Positions 25,166 to 36,157 are shown, counted from the stretch's first letter. The stretch: 64,000 bases of DNA from Candidatus Marithrix sp. Canyon 246 (GCF_001723685.1 NZ_MCBX01000010.1:27852-91851), one strand, 5' to 3'. Notes: generated from the letters alone by a model not told the origin. Program-made: numbers and translations.

Positions 25166-26818
25166 GTGTTACATTATTTACAGATTGAAAATTTTGTCAT
25201 TGTTGAACAATTGAAATTACAATTTAATAACGGATTGACAATCATCAGTGGCGAAACTGGAGCAGGTAAATCAATTGTTATTGACGCACTCAGTTTAGTG
25301 CTTGGAGAAAGAGCTTATAGTAATATGGTACGGCAAGGTTGTGAAACTGCACAAGTTAATGCCGTTTTTCATCTGCCATTAGCAGCGCAACAATGGTTAG
25401 AGCAACAAAATTTATCTCACGGAGAAGAATGTTTTGTACGACGAGTTGTCAATCATAACGGGCGTTCAAGAGCTTATATTAATGACCAACCAGTATCTAT
25501 ACAAACAGCGCGTAAATTAGGAGAATATTTAGTAGATATTCATGGTCAACATGTTCATCAATCCTTACTGAAGCCCGACATACAACGTGAATTAGTTGAC
25601 GAACTAATGGACGATAAAACAATTTTACAACAAGTTAAAAATACTTATCAAGCTTGGAATAAACTAAAAACAGAATTAAAACATTTAGGTGGAGAAGATC
25701 GTGACGCAAAAATAAGCTTATTACGTTATCAAGTTCAAGAATTTGAAAACTTTGAAGTTACAACTCAAGCACTAGAAAAACTTGAAACAGAATTTCGTCG
25801 TTTAGTTAATGCACAAAAATTATTAGAAAATAGTCAAGACGCGCTAACATTACTTGATAATGACGAAGCAGGAGGATTAAATAAAGCCTTTAATTTATTA
25901 GAAGAAATGCAAGATGCAGATTCACAACTAACTAATATTGCTGCATTTTTAGAAAATGCAATCATTCACACTCAAGAAGCGATAGGTGAATTACGTACAT
26001 ATATACATAACTTAGATTTAGATGCAGAACGCTTACAAGATGTACAACAACAAATTAACCAACTACAAGACTTAGCACGCAAACACCGAGTTAGCTATGC
26101 AGAGTTGCCAAAATATGTAGAACAACTAAATAAACAACTAAATGAATTAGAAAATTATGAACAACGCGTTGTGAATTTAGAAGCTAAAATTGCAGAAAGC
26201 TTAGAAACCTATAAACAAATAAGCCAAATTTTACATAAACAACGAATAAAAACCGCAAACACATTATCAGAACAAATAACGAAAGAAATACAACAACTAG
26301 GAATGCCCGGCGGCAAATTAACGATCAAAGTAAAAACAGACCAACAAGCAGCACCATCTCCAACAGGCAGCGACAAAATAGAATTTTTAGTAAGCACCAA
26401 CCCCGGCAATCCACCGAAACCACTACAACAAGTAGCATCAGGCGGCGAACTATCAAGAATAAGCTTAGCAATACAAGTAATTACCACAGAAAGCCGTGGA
26501 GTACCAATACTAGTATTTGACGAAGTTGACGTAGGAATAGGCGGTGGAGTTGCAGAAATAGTAGGGCAACTACTAAACAAACTAGGGCAACAACGCCAAG
26601 TATTATGTATTACCCACTTAGCACAAGTAGCAAGTCAAGGGCATCATCACTTACAAGTAAGCAAAAAAGTCTTACAACAAACCACATATGCAACTATAAA
26701 ACAACTAGACTACCAACAACGCATTGAAGAAATAGCCCGAATGTTAGGAGGAATAGAAATCACCTCCCAAACCTTAGCACATGCACAAGAAATGTTAGAG
26801 CATGCTAGAGTGCAGTGA
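25166..26818 (+). CDS. recN: DNA repair protein RecN
   Basis: SMC-like ATPase for double-strand break repair, 550 residues. GTG start at 25166 with AAGGG upstream; the protein begins in the usual way (LHYLQIENFVIVEQLKLQF). Walker A is SGETGAGKSIVIDAL (residue ~30), coiled-coil arms span ~150-355, the ABC signature is ASGGELSRISLA, and Walker B is VLVFDEVDVGIGG. The 3' third is much richer in CTA, ATA and GTA codons than the 5' part. Confidence 0.96.
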   Translation: MLHYLQIENFVIVEQLKLQFNNGLTIISGETGAGKSIVIDALSLVLGERAYSNMVRQGCETAQVNAVFHLPLAAQQWLEQQNLSHGEECFVRRVVNHNGRSRAYINDQPVSIQTARKLGEYLVDIHGQHVHQSLLKPDIQRELVDELMDDKTILQQVKNTYQAWNKLKTELKHLGGEDRDAKISLLRYQVQEFENFEVTTQALEKLETEFRRLVNAQKLLENSQDALTLLDNDEAGGLNKAFNLLEEMQDADSQLTNIAAFLENAIIHTQEAIGELRTYIHNLDLDAERLQDVQQQINQLQDLARKHRVSYAELPKYVEQLNKQLNELENYEQRVVNLEAKIAESLETYKQISQILHKQRIKTANTLSEQITKEIQQLGMPGGKLTIKVKTDQQAAPSPTGSDKIEFLVSTNPGNPPKPLQQVASGGELSRISLAIQVITTESRGVPILVFDEVDVGIGGGVAEIVGQLLNKLGQQRQVLCITHLAQVASQGHHHLQVSKKVLQQTTYATIKQLDYQQRIEEIARMLGGIEITSQTLAHAQEMLEHARVQ

Positions 26819-26848
26819 ATTTTTAACAATGAAAAAATAATAATTATT

Positions 26849-27880
26849 ATGCACCCAGCAATAGAACTATTTCGTGGCATAGCGGCATTGATGGTATTAA
26901 CATACCACTATGCTTTTTTCTTGATGCCAGAATCAAAGACTCTAAATTTTTTAGGAACAGGTGTAGATTTATTTTTTGTAATTAGTGGATTTGTATTTGC
27001 GCCTATAATTTATTCTGGTAAGATAGCTATCAAACCTTACTTAATAAGGAGATTTTTTAGAATATATCCATTATATTTCTTTTCACTGTTATTATATTAC
27101 GGATTTGCACCAGACGATCCACAAAAATTTGCATTTTTTATTGATCATTTATTTTTTCTGCAAACTACAAGCTCCATTCAAGAAGCAATGTTTTTTAATG
27201 GTGTAACATGGACTATTCCTATAGAAATAGAATTCTATTTATTAGTACCGTTTTTAGCATTTTTGACAGTGAGAAATATAAATACTATTTATATAGTACT
27301 GATATTAGCAATTGTATTAAAAACAATCCTAATTATGACTTCAACAGAAGTTTCAAATCCTAATCTATCAACAATTTTAAGCTTTCATTTACCCGGTTTT
27401 CTCATTGAATTTATGATTGGAGTTTTATTATTTAGTATTTATGATAAATATAAGCATCAAAAAATACCTAAAATAATTTATATTATAATAATTACATTTA
27501 CTATCATTAGTTTATATTTTTTAATATTAGTACTTGATTTATACGGAGAAGGTAGTAAATTGTTGTTAACATCATATTTTCGTTTATGGTGTGCTATTAG
27601 TTATGCTATTCTGTTATTTCCATTTCTAATATATCTAAAGAAAGTTAATTCCTTTTTTTATTCTATATGTTTATTTATGGGAAATATAAGTTATGGAGTT
27701 TATTTATTTCATCTGTTACTTCCAAAAGTTTTAAATCACTTAAATTATAATTTAACTGGTTTTATAGGATATTTAACCTGTTTAATACTAACAGTTATTT
27801 TAGCCTTAATGACTTATTATTTAATTGAAAATCCTGCTCGTATCTTTGGTCGTAAATTATCTACTAAATTTTTATATTAA
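26849..27880 (+). CDS. Acyltransferase 3 (OafA/YrhL-type) membrane protein
   Basis: 343-residue integral membrane acyltransferase with about 10 hydrophobic helices. Family hallmarks: start IELFRGIAALMVLTYHYAF (catalytic His in the first helix), LGTGVDLFFVISGFV, RRFFRIYPLY, and TWTIPIEIEFYLLVPFL. These enzymes acetylate or otherwise acylate O-antigens, exopolysaccharides or lipids. It opens a run of genes for glycan modification and export (26.8-32.7 kb). Confidence 0.9.
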   Translation: MHPAIELFRGIAALMVLTYHYAFFLMPESKTLNFLGTGVDLFFVISGFVFAPIIYSGKIAIKPYLIRRFFRIYPLYFFSLLLYYGFAPDDPQKFAFFIDHLFFLQTTSSIQEAMFFNGVTWTIPIEIEFYLLVPFLAFLTVRNINTIYIVLILAIVLKTILIMTSTEVSNPNLSTILSFHLPGFLIEFMIGVLLFSIYDKYKHQKIPKIIYIIIITFTIISLYFLILVLDLYGEGSKLLLTSYFRLWCAISYAILLFPFLIYLKKVNSFFYSICLFMGNISYGVYLFHLLLPKVLNHLNYNLTGFIGYLTCLILTVILALMTYYLIENPARIFGRKLSTKFLY

Positions 27881-27892
27881 TTTTATTACAAT

Positions 27893-28459
27893 ATGCCTTT
27901 CAGTCAAAGTTCCCAAATTTCAACCATAGTGCAATACATAGAACAACTCAATCCAGCATCCTTACTTGATGTAGGAGTTGGTATGGGGCAATATGGTTTT
28001 TTAGCACGTATTAATCTTGAAAATATCAATCTATTTGAAGTCAATGGTAGTGAAGGAAAACAACGCCCAAAAGCAGAATGGAGTGTGCGTATTGATGGCA
28101 TTGAAGCATGTGATGTTTACCTTACGCCAGTTCACGACTACTGTTATCACAACATAATGATTGGTAATGCTTTAACAATATTACCTACTTTAGCTGATAA
28201 TAGTTATGAACTAGTTTTAGCTATAGATATACTAGAACATTTTACCAAAACAGATGGATTAGAGTTTCTAGCACAACTAAAAAGAATTGCTAACAAAGCT
28301 GTTTTAATAAGCACCCCAAAAGAATTTATTCCACAACAAGTAGAAGCTAATCCTTACGAAAATCATCGTTCTTTTTGGCAAAAGAATGAATTAATAGAAA
28401 ACGGTTTTTCGCAAATATTAGATAATGATATTAGTTGGGTTGCAATATCTAAGTTTTAA
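27893..28459 (+). CDS. Class I SAM-dependent methyltransferase
   Basis: 188 residues with a Rossmann methyltransferase fold. Motif I is SLLDVGVGMGQYGF (residue ~24), motif II-like acidic residue in RIDGIEACD, and the post-I segment LVLAIDILEHFTKTDGLEFL resembles motifs IV-V. The end (VLISTPKEFIPQQ) is typical of glycan-cluster methyltransferases. Substrate unknown, probably a sugar given the neighbours. It overlaps the LmbE-like gene on the opposite strand by 11 bases at their 3' ends. Confidence 0.82.
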   Translation: MPFSQSSQISTIVQYIEQLNPASLLDVGVGMGQYGFLARINLENINLFEVNGSEGKQRPKAEWSVRIDGIEACDVYLTPVHDYCYHNIMIGNALTILPTLADNSYELVLAIDILEHFTKTDGLEFLAQLKRIANKAVLISTPKEFIPQQVEANPYENHRSFWQKNELIENGFSQILDNDISWVAISKF

Positions 28460-29255
28460 AGACAGAATGTAACCAACGTAGTGGCATAGTTAAACGCCAT
28501 GAACGACTATTATATACTCTGGATAATTCAGCAGTTTGTCGCGTATTTCCAAATACGCTAAACTGATTTTGTAATTCCAAGCCATTAAGCATATAATAGC
28601 CCTCAACCGCTATTACAGTGGCTGGCAAAGTATAACTACGATAAGTATTTAATCCTAACACATGGCGACTATAATCTTGGAGGGCTAATTGAGAAACAAA
28701 ACAATTCATTGCTTCTTTCTTGCGTTCCAACATATTAGTTATATCTAACAAAATATTAGGATGTAAAGGCACACCTATTTCATACATGCTCAAATTCACG
28801 TTTTCACCACAGCGGCGCACTGCTTCTACTGCACTAATAGCTAAAGCATAATGATCAGGGTGAATTTCCATCACAGATGGTGCATATACCAACGTTATTT
28901 GTTTTTCTTTAATATAATTAACTAACCGCTCAATCAAATTATCATTACATTCCAAAGTACGATCAGTAATACCCCAAAATTCTGGTGTACCATAGCCTAA
29001 AACTTGTGCCGCTGTACAACTTTCTTGTTGACGAGTCTCTATATATTTTATCTTACTATCAGTATTAGGATGTATAGTAGCCGCGCTGCCATCAGTGATA
29101 ATTACAACTTGCACAGAATCATTCTGTGACACATGTTGCATTATAGCACCCGCACAACCAAAGACTTCATCATCTGGATGCGGAGCCAAAACTAAAACAT
29201 TGCCCTTTGGTAAAGCAATTGTTGCTGTATAAGGGATAAATGAAGCTTCTTTCAT
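28449..29255 (-). CDS. PIG-L/LmbE-family deacetylase
   Basis: 268 residues. Zinc-binding motif APHPDDE near residue 27, with GCAGAI following, and the distal HPDH near residue 145 (MEIHPDHYALAI). LmbE-like enzymes remove N-acetyl groups from amino sugars or related substrates, which fits a glycan cluster. Minus-strand group with the GNAT-like, Wzt-like and membrane glycosyltransferase-like genes. Confidence 0.9.
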   Translation of the reverse strand: MKEASFIPYTATIALPKGNVLVLAPHPDDEVFGCAGAIMQHVSQNDSVQVVIITDGSAATIHPNTDSKIKYIETRQQESCTAAQVLGYGTPEFWGITDRTLECNDNLIERLVNYIKEKQITLVYAPSVMEIHPDHYALAISAVEAVRRCGENVNLSMYEIGVPLHPNILLDITNMLERKKEAMNCFVSQLALQDYSRHVLGLNTYRSYTLPATVIAVEGYYMLNGLELQNQFSVFGNTRQTAELSRVYNSRSWRLTMPLRWLHSVFKT

Positions 29256-29264
29256 TTGTTAATC

Positions 29265-30248
29265 CTACAAAAAATCAGTATCACCACTCATTAACCACCA
29301 ATGCCCCTCAATTGCTTCTGGTGGCACTGCTTGACTCCAGATCGTATGAGGAATTATGATTTCTAAATCATGTTCTTCAACCTCTTGCTGAGGAAATGCT
29401 TTAGTAAAATTGGCTGTTATCCACACAATAACTGCTTTCATACCCCAAACACCTGCCATACGTCTAATTTGTTTAATAGTTTCTGGAAGATATTTTAAAT
29501 CACCAATAAAATCCATAATTCTACAAGTTTCATTTTCTCGACGGATTACTATAACTGCTAGTGCTTGATTAGTAAAACGTCTGCTTATCAACAGAACCTC
29601 ATATTGTTTATGTGGATGCAAAAAATAACGATGTTCTACATAATCCCAATCACGCACTCCGACTAACGCATCTTGCAAACTATCAGCCATATGATTCCAT
29701 AATTTATTGATAATTTGTTTATTTTTTTGCTTATGCTTATGCTGTGGCTGTAAATGCCGAATACGTGTCCATAAATGAGATTTAGCAGCACTTGATTGCC
29801 AACGCAATTCTATCATCTTTCCCACAGGCGCATACAAACCTAAACGTTCTGCAATCTTCATAGCACGTTTATTAGGAAAACCGTAACCTAACCAAAACCG
29901 CGCACCATAGCCAACATAAGATTCTGGAAAAGTCGCTGCTGTTAAAAAAAAGGCACCACGCCGTGTTAACCTACCACGTTCTTTAGTAGATACCATCACA
30001 TCAGCAATTTGTATTATTAACTTCAAACTTCCAAAATAATGGAGTTTACGTATTATTGCGCCATAGTGAGCAACCATTTTACCATCATCACGCCAAGCTA
30101 CAGTTCCTAAACCACGCCCATTTCCATATTTCCATTCCCAAAGAACATCGCTCATTTTTTCGGGAGCAAAAACCTCATTAAATAATTCTCTTATAGCAGC
30201 TTTATCATTTTCTGTTACTGTAGTTATGCTCCAACGTGAAGATTTCAT
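29265..30248 (-). CDS. GNAT-like N-acyltransferase family protein
   Basis: About 327 residues. The N-terminal part (AAIRELFNEVFAPEKMSDVLWEWKYGNG...VAHYGAIIRKLHYFG) is characteristic of GNAT-like proteins found in polysaccharide clusters; GYGARFWLGYGFPNKRAMKIAERLGLY resembles the acetyl-CoA-binding end of the fold. The start at 30248 overlaps the TGA of the ABC ATPase gene (ATGA) and is preferred over the ATG at 30260. Probably N- or O-acylates a sugar or lipid intermediate; not proven. Confidence 0.72.
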   Translation of the reverse strand: MKSSRWSITTVTENDKAAIRELFNEVFAPEKMSDVLWEWKYGNGRGLGTVAWRDDGKMVAHYGAIIRKLHYFGSLKLIIQIADVMVSTKERGRLTRRGAFFLTAATFPESYVGYGARFWLGYGFPNKRAMKIAERLGLYAPVGKMIELRWQSSAAKSHLWTRIRHLQPQHKHKQKNKQIINKLWNHMADSLQDALVGVRDWDYVEHRYFLHPHKQYEVLLISRRFTNQALAVIVIRRENETCRIMDFIGDLKYLPETIKQIRRMAGVWGMKAVIVWITANFTKAFPQQEVEEHDLEIIIPHTIWSQAVPPEAIEGHWWLMSGDTDFL

Positions 30249-31426
30249 ATTTGCACCCATTCACGTGGCAAACTCACAACACCAAGTTCTAAACTTTCTT
30301 GATGCACATCCAATTTAGTAGGATGATTAACTTCATCATAAATATGGATCGCATTTTCACACATTAAATAAACAGTAATCCAATATTCTCCTTTTAATAA
30401 GGCTAATTTTGAAAAAGTAAGCCTAACTTTGGCATTGCCTTGAGCATCACGTTTAATAATTAAACCATCATTTTTAGTGCCAGCACTAGTAATATGTCTT
30501 CCATCTGCACTAGATATTATTAATCCAAGGCTAGGTATTGGCAATTTTGGATCTGATGAATATCCAATAGTTAAATTTAATTCGCTTTTCAGACTGAAAA
30601 CATCTATGCGATCTCTTGTAACACCATCAACACTGATCGTTATATTGGTTATTTGTGCAGTACCATCTGCTACTAATGTCTCTTTTTTGGAATTTGGTGC
30701 ATCTCCTTGAGCCATAAATTGATTATACGCACTCACCACCGCACTTGGCGCACCATCCAGTTTCAGATGCCCTTTATCTAACCAAATCACACGATCACAT
30801 ATAGATTCAACCTGATACAGCGAATGCGAACAAAATAAAATAGTCTTTTTAGCTTGTTTAAATTGCATTATACGATCAAAAGATTTACGCGCAAATGCAC
30901 CATCTCCAACTGATAAAGCCTCATCAATAATCAATATATCAGGATCAACACTAGTTGCCACCGCAAAAGCTAAACGCATAAACATACCAGAAGAATAAGT
31001 CTTAACCGGCTGCTCCATGAAATCTTCAATGTCAGCAAAAGCAACTATATCATCATATATAGCATCAATTTCACTCGATGACAAACCCATCATAGAACTA
31101 TTTAAATAAACATTTTCGCGCCCAGTCATTTCAGGATGAAAACCGCCACCTAATTCTAATAAAGCCGCAACACGCCCTTTAACTTCACACAAATCCCCAT
31201 CTGGTTGTAAAGTACCAGCAAGGATTTTCAATAAAGTACTTTTACCAGCCCCATTATTGCCAATAATACCCACAACTTGACTTTCTGAAACACTTAAATT
31301 CATGGGATGTAAAGCGGCAAAGGCTTGATGACGAGGGCGGCGGGTTAAAATTTCTAGCAACCTATCAATGCCGTGTGCATAATGAGTGTAGGTTTTACTT
31401 ACATTTTGTAGATTAATTACTTGCAT
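30245..31426 (-). CDS. Polysaccharide ABC exporter ATPase (Wzt-like)
   Basis: 393 residues. ATPase domain ~1-240: Walker A GNNGAGKSTLL, signature YSSGMFMRLAFA, Walker B LIIDEALSVGD, His switch FCSHSL. The C-terminal ~150 residues form a beta-rich domain (LNLTIGYSS..., GEYWITVYLM) like the Wzt C-terminal domain that recognises the modified non-reducing end of an O-polysaccharide. The partner permease is not adjacent; the only candidate in the window is the Wzm-like gene at 39602. Its start lies inside the end of the upstream membrane-protein gene (10-base overlap). Confidence 0.93.
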   Translation of the reverse strand: MQVINLQNVSKTYTHYAHGIDRLLEILTRRPRHQAFAALHPMNLSVSESQVVGIIGNNGAGKSTLLKILAGTLQPDGDLCEVKGRVAALLELGGGFHPEMTGRENVYLNSSMMGLSSSEIDAIYDDIVAFADIEDFMEQPVKTYSSGMFMRLAFAVATSVDPDILIIDEALSVGDGAFARKSFDRIMQFKQAKKTILFCSHSLYQVESICDRVIWLDKGHLKLDGAPSAVVSAYNQFMAQGDAPNSKKETLVADGTAQITNITISVDGVTRDRIDVFSLKSELNLTIGYSSDPKLPIPSLGLIISSADGRHITSAGTKNDGLIIKRDAQGNAKVRLTFSKLALLKGEYWITVYLMCENAIHIYDEVNHPTKLDVHQESLELGVVSLPREWVQI

Positions 31427-32673
31427 TGTTTATATTTCAAAGTTTTCATTCCAATAGAAAAACATGCTTGAGGATAATCTCCTATCTCAATTTTGCGAAT
31501 ATGATCATTTAAGGGTTTTTCTGGATAATGAATCGTTAATTTATCGGAACTATTTTGTGCCAAATCATAAATTTGATGATATACAATTTGAAAATTCCTA
31601 TGATTTGTATAGGTTTGTTGTGCGCCCCATAATACTGGCATTAATAATATGACAAATAAAGAAGTTCTTCCCCACATAATTAACATCAACAAACTTAAAA
31701 CCATTGGCACTAAATAAAGTCGCCCAACAAAATTCAGATGACTCATTAAGACATCATTTTGATAACTAAACATACCTAAATACATTATAGCTGATAACAT
31801 CATCAATACAATCAATGCAGCTTTATTAATGAAACCTTTTAAAGCTAATAAAGAAACAAGCAACCATATAAAACCTAACAAACTCATACCATCACGTTTC
31901 ATGGTTTGCCACCAGAAACTTTCAAAATAAGCTTGTAATGTTGGCAACAATTGTATTGTGGAAAAACCATGAATATCTTGTTCTGAGCCTAAAGGAATAT
32001 AAGATAAACGTAAATACCAATAAATACCAGCTATTGTAACAATAATTAAGCACATCCTTGTGAATTGACGGAAATCTAGCTTAGTATTTAATACTAAAAT
32101 AAATAAAAATGGTATTAATAACACACTTATTTCTTTACAAAAAAAAGATAAGCTTAATACTAAAGCAGCGATGATATATTGTTGTAATGAAATCAAAAAA
32201 ATTCCAAGACTAATAAAAAATACTGTACTAACATCAAACATATTAGCAAACCAACTAGCACTAATAATAGCGGCACTAGAATATAAAAAGAAAATACTAA
32301 AAATCAGTTTTTGATAGTTTTTAATACCCCATTTATGTAATGCAGCCAATAGAAATAATAAGCTAGCTAACAACAACAATACATTTGTCCATCTTAATAC
32401 CTTCCATGCTAACTCATAATTATTAATAGGCTCAATGATTAGTATAGCTAAAGAAATAGGCAAAGGACGATAAATATTTCCTAAGTCACTGCTAGTCCAA
32501 ATAAATTTTATTTTTTCAAACAGAGTTTGCGGAGTAGAATAAAAGTATAATAAAAAATTAGTTTCATCCCATACATCTGCAATCATTAATTTATAATTAA
32601 GATAAATCCATAAAATAATGATTAGACTTAATAATATTGGGAATATTCTATTGAATGAAAGTTGATATTGCAT
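31417..32673 (-). CDS. Polytopic membrane protein, possible GT-C glycosyltransferase
   Basis: 418 residues with about 10-11 hydrophobic helices. After the first helix comes an acidic loop (MIADVWDETNFLLYF) and a segment with YRPLPISLAILI, a layout similar to GT-C fold glycosyltransferases and TMTC-like proteins. No catalytic motif can be named with certainty. First gene of the minus-strand glycan group and coupled to the Wzt-like gene by overlap. Confidence 0.6.
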   Translation of the reverse strand: MQYQLSFNRIFPILLSLIIILWIYLNYKLMIADVWDETNFLLYFYSTPQTLFEKIKFIWTSSDLGNIYRPLPISLAILIIEPINNYELAWKVLRWTNVLLLLASLLFLLAALHKWGIKNYQKLIFSIFFLYSSAAIISASWFANMFDVSTVFFISLGIFLISLQQYIIAALVLSLSFFCKEISVLLIPFLFILVLNTKLDFRQFTRMCLIIVTIAGIYWYLRLSYIPLGSEQDIHGFSTIQLLPTLQAYFESFWWQTMKRDGMSLLGFIWLLVSLLALKGFINKAALIVLMMLSAIMYLGMFSYQNDVLMSHLNFVGRLYLVPMVLSLLMLIMWGRTSLFVILLMPVLWGAQQTYTNHRNFQIVYHQIYDLAQNSSDKLTIHYPEKPLNDHIRKIEIGDYPQACFSIGMKTLKYKQCK

Positions 32674-32680
32674 TTTTTAA

Positions 32681-32711
32681 GCTGGGCAACCATAAAAGAT
32701 TGCCCCTACAT
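32681..32711. repeat. Short GGGCAA hairpin downstream of acnB
   Basis: GGGCAA at 32684-32689 pairs with TTGCCC at 32700-32705 and is followed by CCTACA, the same end as other GTAGG-type repeats in the window. It lies between the acnB stop codon and the start of the next minus-strand gene and may act as a terminator. Confidence 0.5.
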
Positions 32712-32712
32712 T

Positions 32713-35214
32713 TTACGCTACCTTATACTCTTCCATTTCATGGAAATTTAAATAACGATAATCCGATTCCGGCGTTATAGCCGCAACATTTTCCATATAT
32801 TCATTTATGCTAGGTATTTTTCCAAGTTTACTAGCTACTGCCGCTAATTCGGCTGAAGCTAGATATACATTCGCATCTTTACCTAAGCGGTTAGGGAAGT
32901 TACGAGTTGATGTTGATATTACTGTTGCTCCATCTTTTACTCGTGCTTGATTGCCCATACAGAGTGAGCAGCCCGGCATTTCTGTACGCGCTCCCGCTTG
33001 CCCAAATGTTGAATATACCCCTTCTTCTATTAATTGCTTTTCATCCATACGTGTCGGTGGAGCTATCCAAAGAGTAGTTGGTACATTACCTGCCGCTTGT
33101 AATACCTTGCTAGCAGCGCGATAATGCCCTATATTTGTCATACAAGAACCGATAAATACTTCATCAATACTTGTTCCTGCCACTTCTGATAATGGCTTAA
33201 CATCATCGGGATCATTTGGGCAAGCTAGTATCGGTTCTTTGATTTCATTTAGGTTTATTTCTATTATTGCTGCATATTCAGCATCAGCGTCTGGTTCTAA
33301 TAATTCTGGATTTTCTAGCCATTTTTGCATAGCTTCGATACGACGCTCTAATGTACGTTCATCTCCATAGCCATTCGCTATCATCCAAGTTAATAAGGTG
33401 ATATTGGAGTTTAGATATTCTATTATTGGCTCTTTATTTAAGCGCACAGTGCAACCATTCGCTGAGCGTTCGGCTGAGGCATCGGCTAACTCAAAAGCTT
33501 GTTCAACTTTTAAATCTGCTAAACCTTCAATTTCTAATACTCGCCCTGAGAAGATATTTTTCTTACCCTGTTTAGCTACTGTTAATAAACCTTGTTGAAT
33601 TGCTACATAAGGAATTGCATTTACCAAATCGCGTAAAGTAATACCAGCTTGCATTTCACCAGTAAAACGAACCAGCACCGATTCTGGCATATCTAAAGGC
33701 ATTACACCTAATGCCGCTGCAAATGCTACTAAACCACTACCCGCAGGAAAACTAATTCCTAATGGAAACCGCGTATGTGAATCGCCACCAGTTCCAACCG
33801 TATCTGGTAAAATCATACGATTTAACCATGAATGAATAATACCATCACCCGGGCGTAACGAAACACCACCACGTGTACGAATAAAATCTGGTAAATTGTG
33901 TTGCAATGTTATATCAACAGGTTTTGGATAAGCCGCTGTATGACAAAAACTTTGCATTACCAAATCAGCAGAAAAGCCCAAACACGCCAACTCTTTTAAC
34001 TCATCACGTGTCATTGCACCAGTCGTATCTTGTGAACCTACAGTAGTTATTTTAGGTTCACAATAACTACCCGGGCGTACACCATCAACGCCACAAGCCT
34101 TACCAACAATTTTTTGAGCTAAAGTAAAACCCTTATCACTCTCTGTAGCCGCTGACGGGCGAATAAACACATTGTTTGAAGAACTACTAGCCTTATCAGT
34201 TAAACTACGCCCAATTATTAAAGGAATACGCCCACCAGCTCGAATTTCATCAGGCATAGTAATTGGGCGCAAATCAAAACTACTAACTTGTTCACCATTG
34301 TCATTAACTATACGCCCCTCATAAGGATAAATAGTGATAACATCGCCAGTATTTAACTTAGAAACATCACACTCTATCGGCAAAGCCCCAGAATCTTCAG
34401 CAGTATTAAAGAAAATTGGCGCAATATTACCACCTAAAATTACCCCACCTTGACGCTTATTTGGAATATAAGGAATATCATTACCCAGATGCCATAATAC
34501 TGAATTTATTGCAGATTTACGTGAAGATCCAGTACCAACCACATCACCAACATAAGCTAAAGGATGCCCCTTTTGCTTCAAACTAGCAATAGTGTCTAAA
34601 GCATCAGGCATTTTACTAACCAACATCGCCTTAGCATGTAAAGGAATATCAGGGCGACTCCAAGCCTCAGACGCTGGAGACAAATCATCAGTATTAGTCT
34701 CACCCGGCACCTTAAAAACCGTAACCGTAATACACTCAGCCAAAGCAGGCTTACTAGTAAACCACTCTGCCTCAGCCCAAGAATTCAATACCTTTTGCGC
34801 CCATTCATTAGTTGATGCTTTTGCTACTACATCATGATAAGCATCAAACATCAACAAAGTATGCGACAAAGCCTTCGCGGCAATTTCTGCCAAATTCGCA
34901 TCATCAAGCAAATCAATCAGCGGCTCAATATTATAACCACCCAACATAGTACCCAATAATTCAGTAGCATATGCAGGTAAAATTAAAGCCGAACTAGTTT
35001 TATTTTTAGCAACATCAGCCAAAAACCCAGCCTTAACATAAGCCGCCTGATCAACACCCGGAGGAACTCTATGGATTAATAAATCCAGCAACTCCTGAGT
35101 AGGTGAAGTTTTTAATGATTCAATTAATGCCGCTACTTGCTCAGCATCCAAAGCTAATGGAGGTAAACCCAGATTAGCGCGTTCTTCTACGTGTTGTTTA
35201 TATTTATTTAGCAT
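32713..35214 (-). CDS. acnB: Aconitate hydratase B
   Basis: Citrate/isocitrate isomerase of the TCA cycle with a [4Fe-4S] cluster. 833 residues, slightly shorter than E. coli AcnB (865). AcnB-type order: N-terminal HEAT-like domain ([16 protein letters not shown]), swivel domain ([16 protein letters not shown]), then the catalytic part with [41 protein letters not shown] and [11 protein letters not shown], which contain the cluster cysteines. The N terminus is normal. The protein flanked by glycan genes has no evident functional link to them. Confidence 0.97.
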   Translation of the reverse strand: MLNKYKQHVEERANLGLPPLALDAEQVAALIESLKTSPTQELLDLLIHRVPPGVDQAAYVKAGFLADVAKNKTSSALILPAYATELLGTMLGGYNIEPLIDLLDDANLAEIAAKALSHTLLMFDAYHDVVAKASTNEWAQKVLNSWAEAEWFTSKPALAECITVTVFKVPGETNTDDLSPASEAWSRPDIPLHAKAMLVSKMPDALDTIASLKQKGHPLAYVGDVVGTGSSRKSAINSVLWHLGNDIPYIPNKRQGGVILGGNIAPIFFNTAEDSGALPIECDVSKLNTGDVITIYPYEGRIVNDNGEQVSSFDLRPITMPDEIRAGGRIPLIIGRSLTDKASSSSNNVFIRPSAATESDKGFTLAQKIVGKACGVDGVRPGSYCEPKITTVGSQDTTGAMTRDELKELACLGFSADLVMQSFCHTAAYPKPVDITLQHNLPDFIRTRGGVSLRPGDGIIHSWLNRMILPDTVGTGGDSHTRFPLGISFPAGSGLVAFAAALGVMPLDMPESVLVRFTGEMQAGITLRDLVNAIPYVAIQQGLLTVAKQGKKNIFSGRVLEIEGLADLKVEQAFELADASAERSANGCTVRLNKEPIIEYLNSNITLLTWMIANGYGDERTLERRIEAMQKWLENPELLEPDADAEYAAIIEINLNEIKEPILACPNDPDDVKPLSEVAGTSIDEVFIGSCMTNIGHYRAASKVLQAAGNVPTTLWIAPPTRMDEKQLIEEGVYSTFGQAGARTEMPGCSLCMGNQARVKDGATVISTSTRNFPNRLGKDANVYLASAELAAVASKLGKIPSINEYMENVAAITPESDYRYLNFHEMEEYKVA

Positions 35215-35217
35215 TAG

Positions 35218-36093
35218 TTATTTAACTGGTATTAACCTATCCCCAAATGGTGTATGTACAACTCTCATACCCGGAGGTACGTCTTCTTCTTTTATTACTT
35301 TTCTCTTAAACTTACTTTTTTTCGGTTTTTCTGTTTCTGTAGTTGCCGCCGCTGTTTGAGGCTGAGATGTTGACGCAGCTACAATCTTATCTCGTTCTAA
35401 GCTTAGTAAGGCAGTTCTGCCTTCGTCTTGTTGGTTACAGATTACTCCTTTTTTTGGATTTGATTTGCGACATGGCGCATCTTCTGGATATTCTATCACT
35501 ATTTCACGTGGTTCAACTTGTAGTAGGTAGTATCCTTCATAGCCTTTGATTTCAGTCACAACATTATCTTCAAAATATAGAACAAATTGTTTGTTATTAG
35601 GTGCCTTTAATACTACCGCTCTTCTACTACCAATACGACTAGTTCCTTGTAATACAAAATCTCTTTGTCTTTTTAGTCGTCGTTTTTTGACACGCTTTTT
35701 AACAGCTTTACGAGCTTTTTTAATATAATTATATGAAGCTGAACCCGTAGTACCTTTAGCCAACTTTTTCAGTTCTGATTTTTTCAGTGCGGTTGGTAGT
35801 ATTTTTGATTCAATTGGAAAAACTTGTTTGAATGGATTAGCTAATTTTTTTGATGACCTTAATTTTTTTATTAGATCTTCCAGTTTTTTATGGGGGATGT
35901 ATTTTGGTCTTGATTTAGTAGTTCTTTTAGAGCTACTTGGTCTTACATTTGTTGTTGGTTTACTTATTGTTGGTTTTGAATACCTTCTACTTTCTGATTT
36001 GGCTTTACCACGATCAGGATTAAATAAATCAAAACCATAAGTTATATTGCTGGTTAATGTAAATATTAACCCTAAAATTATTTGTAATTTCAT
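35218..36093 (-). CDS. Basic secreted protein of unknown function
   Basis: 291 residues: signal peptide (MKLQIILGLIFTLTSNITYG), then a strongly basic, Ser/Thr/Lys-rich region (~25-140), a central domain with FVLQGTSRIGSRRAVVLKAPNNKQFVLYF, EGYYLLQVEPREIVIEYPEDAPCRKSNPKKG (two cysteines, possible disulfide), and a charged tail ending VPPGMRVVHTPFGDRLIPVK. I do not recognise the family; the central strands recall PilP-like or type II secretion periplasmic beta domains, but that is speculative. It sits 3 bases upstream of acnB and downstream of the large secreted protein, so may belong with the latter. Confidence 0.6.
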   Translation of the reverse strand: MKLQIILGLIFTLTSNITYGFDLFNPDRGKAKSESRRYSKPTISKPTTNVRPSSSKRTTKSRPKYIPHKKLEDLIKKLRSSKKLANPFKQVFPIESKILPTALKKSELKKLAKGTTGSASYNYIKKARKAVKKRVKKRRLKRQRDFVLQGTSRIGSRRAVVLKAPNNKQFVLYFEDNVVTEIKGYEGYYLLQVEPREIVIEYPEDAPCRKSNPKKGVICNQQDEGRTALLSLERDKIVAASTSQPQTAAATTETEKPKKSKFKRKVIKEEDVPPGMRVVHTPFGDRLIPVK

Positions 36094-36122
36094 ATAAATT
36101 ATAAGATTTTATCATGCCTCAT

Positions 36123-36157
36123 AAAAAAAGGCGATATCCCTTTTCAGGAATACCGCC
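36123..36157 (-). terminator. Rho-independent terminator of the 36191 gene
   Basis: On the minus strand, GGCGGTATTCC pairs with GGGATATCGCC (two G-U pairs, 11-bp stem) around TGAAAA, followed by TTTTTTT. It lies 34 bases after the stop codon of the large secreted-protein gene and separates it from the 35218 gene. Confidence 0.85.
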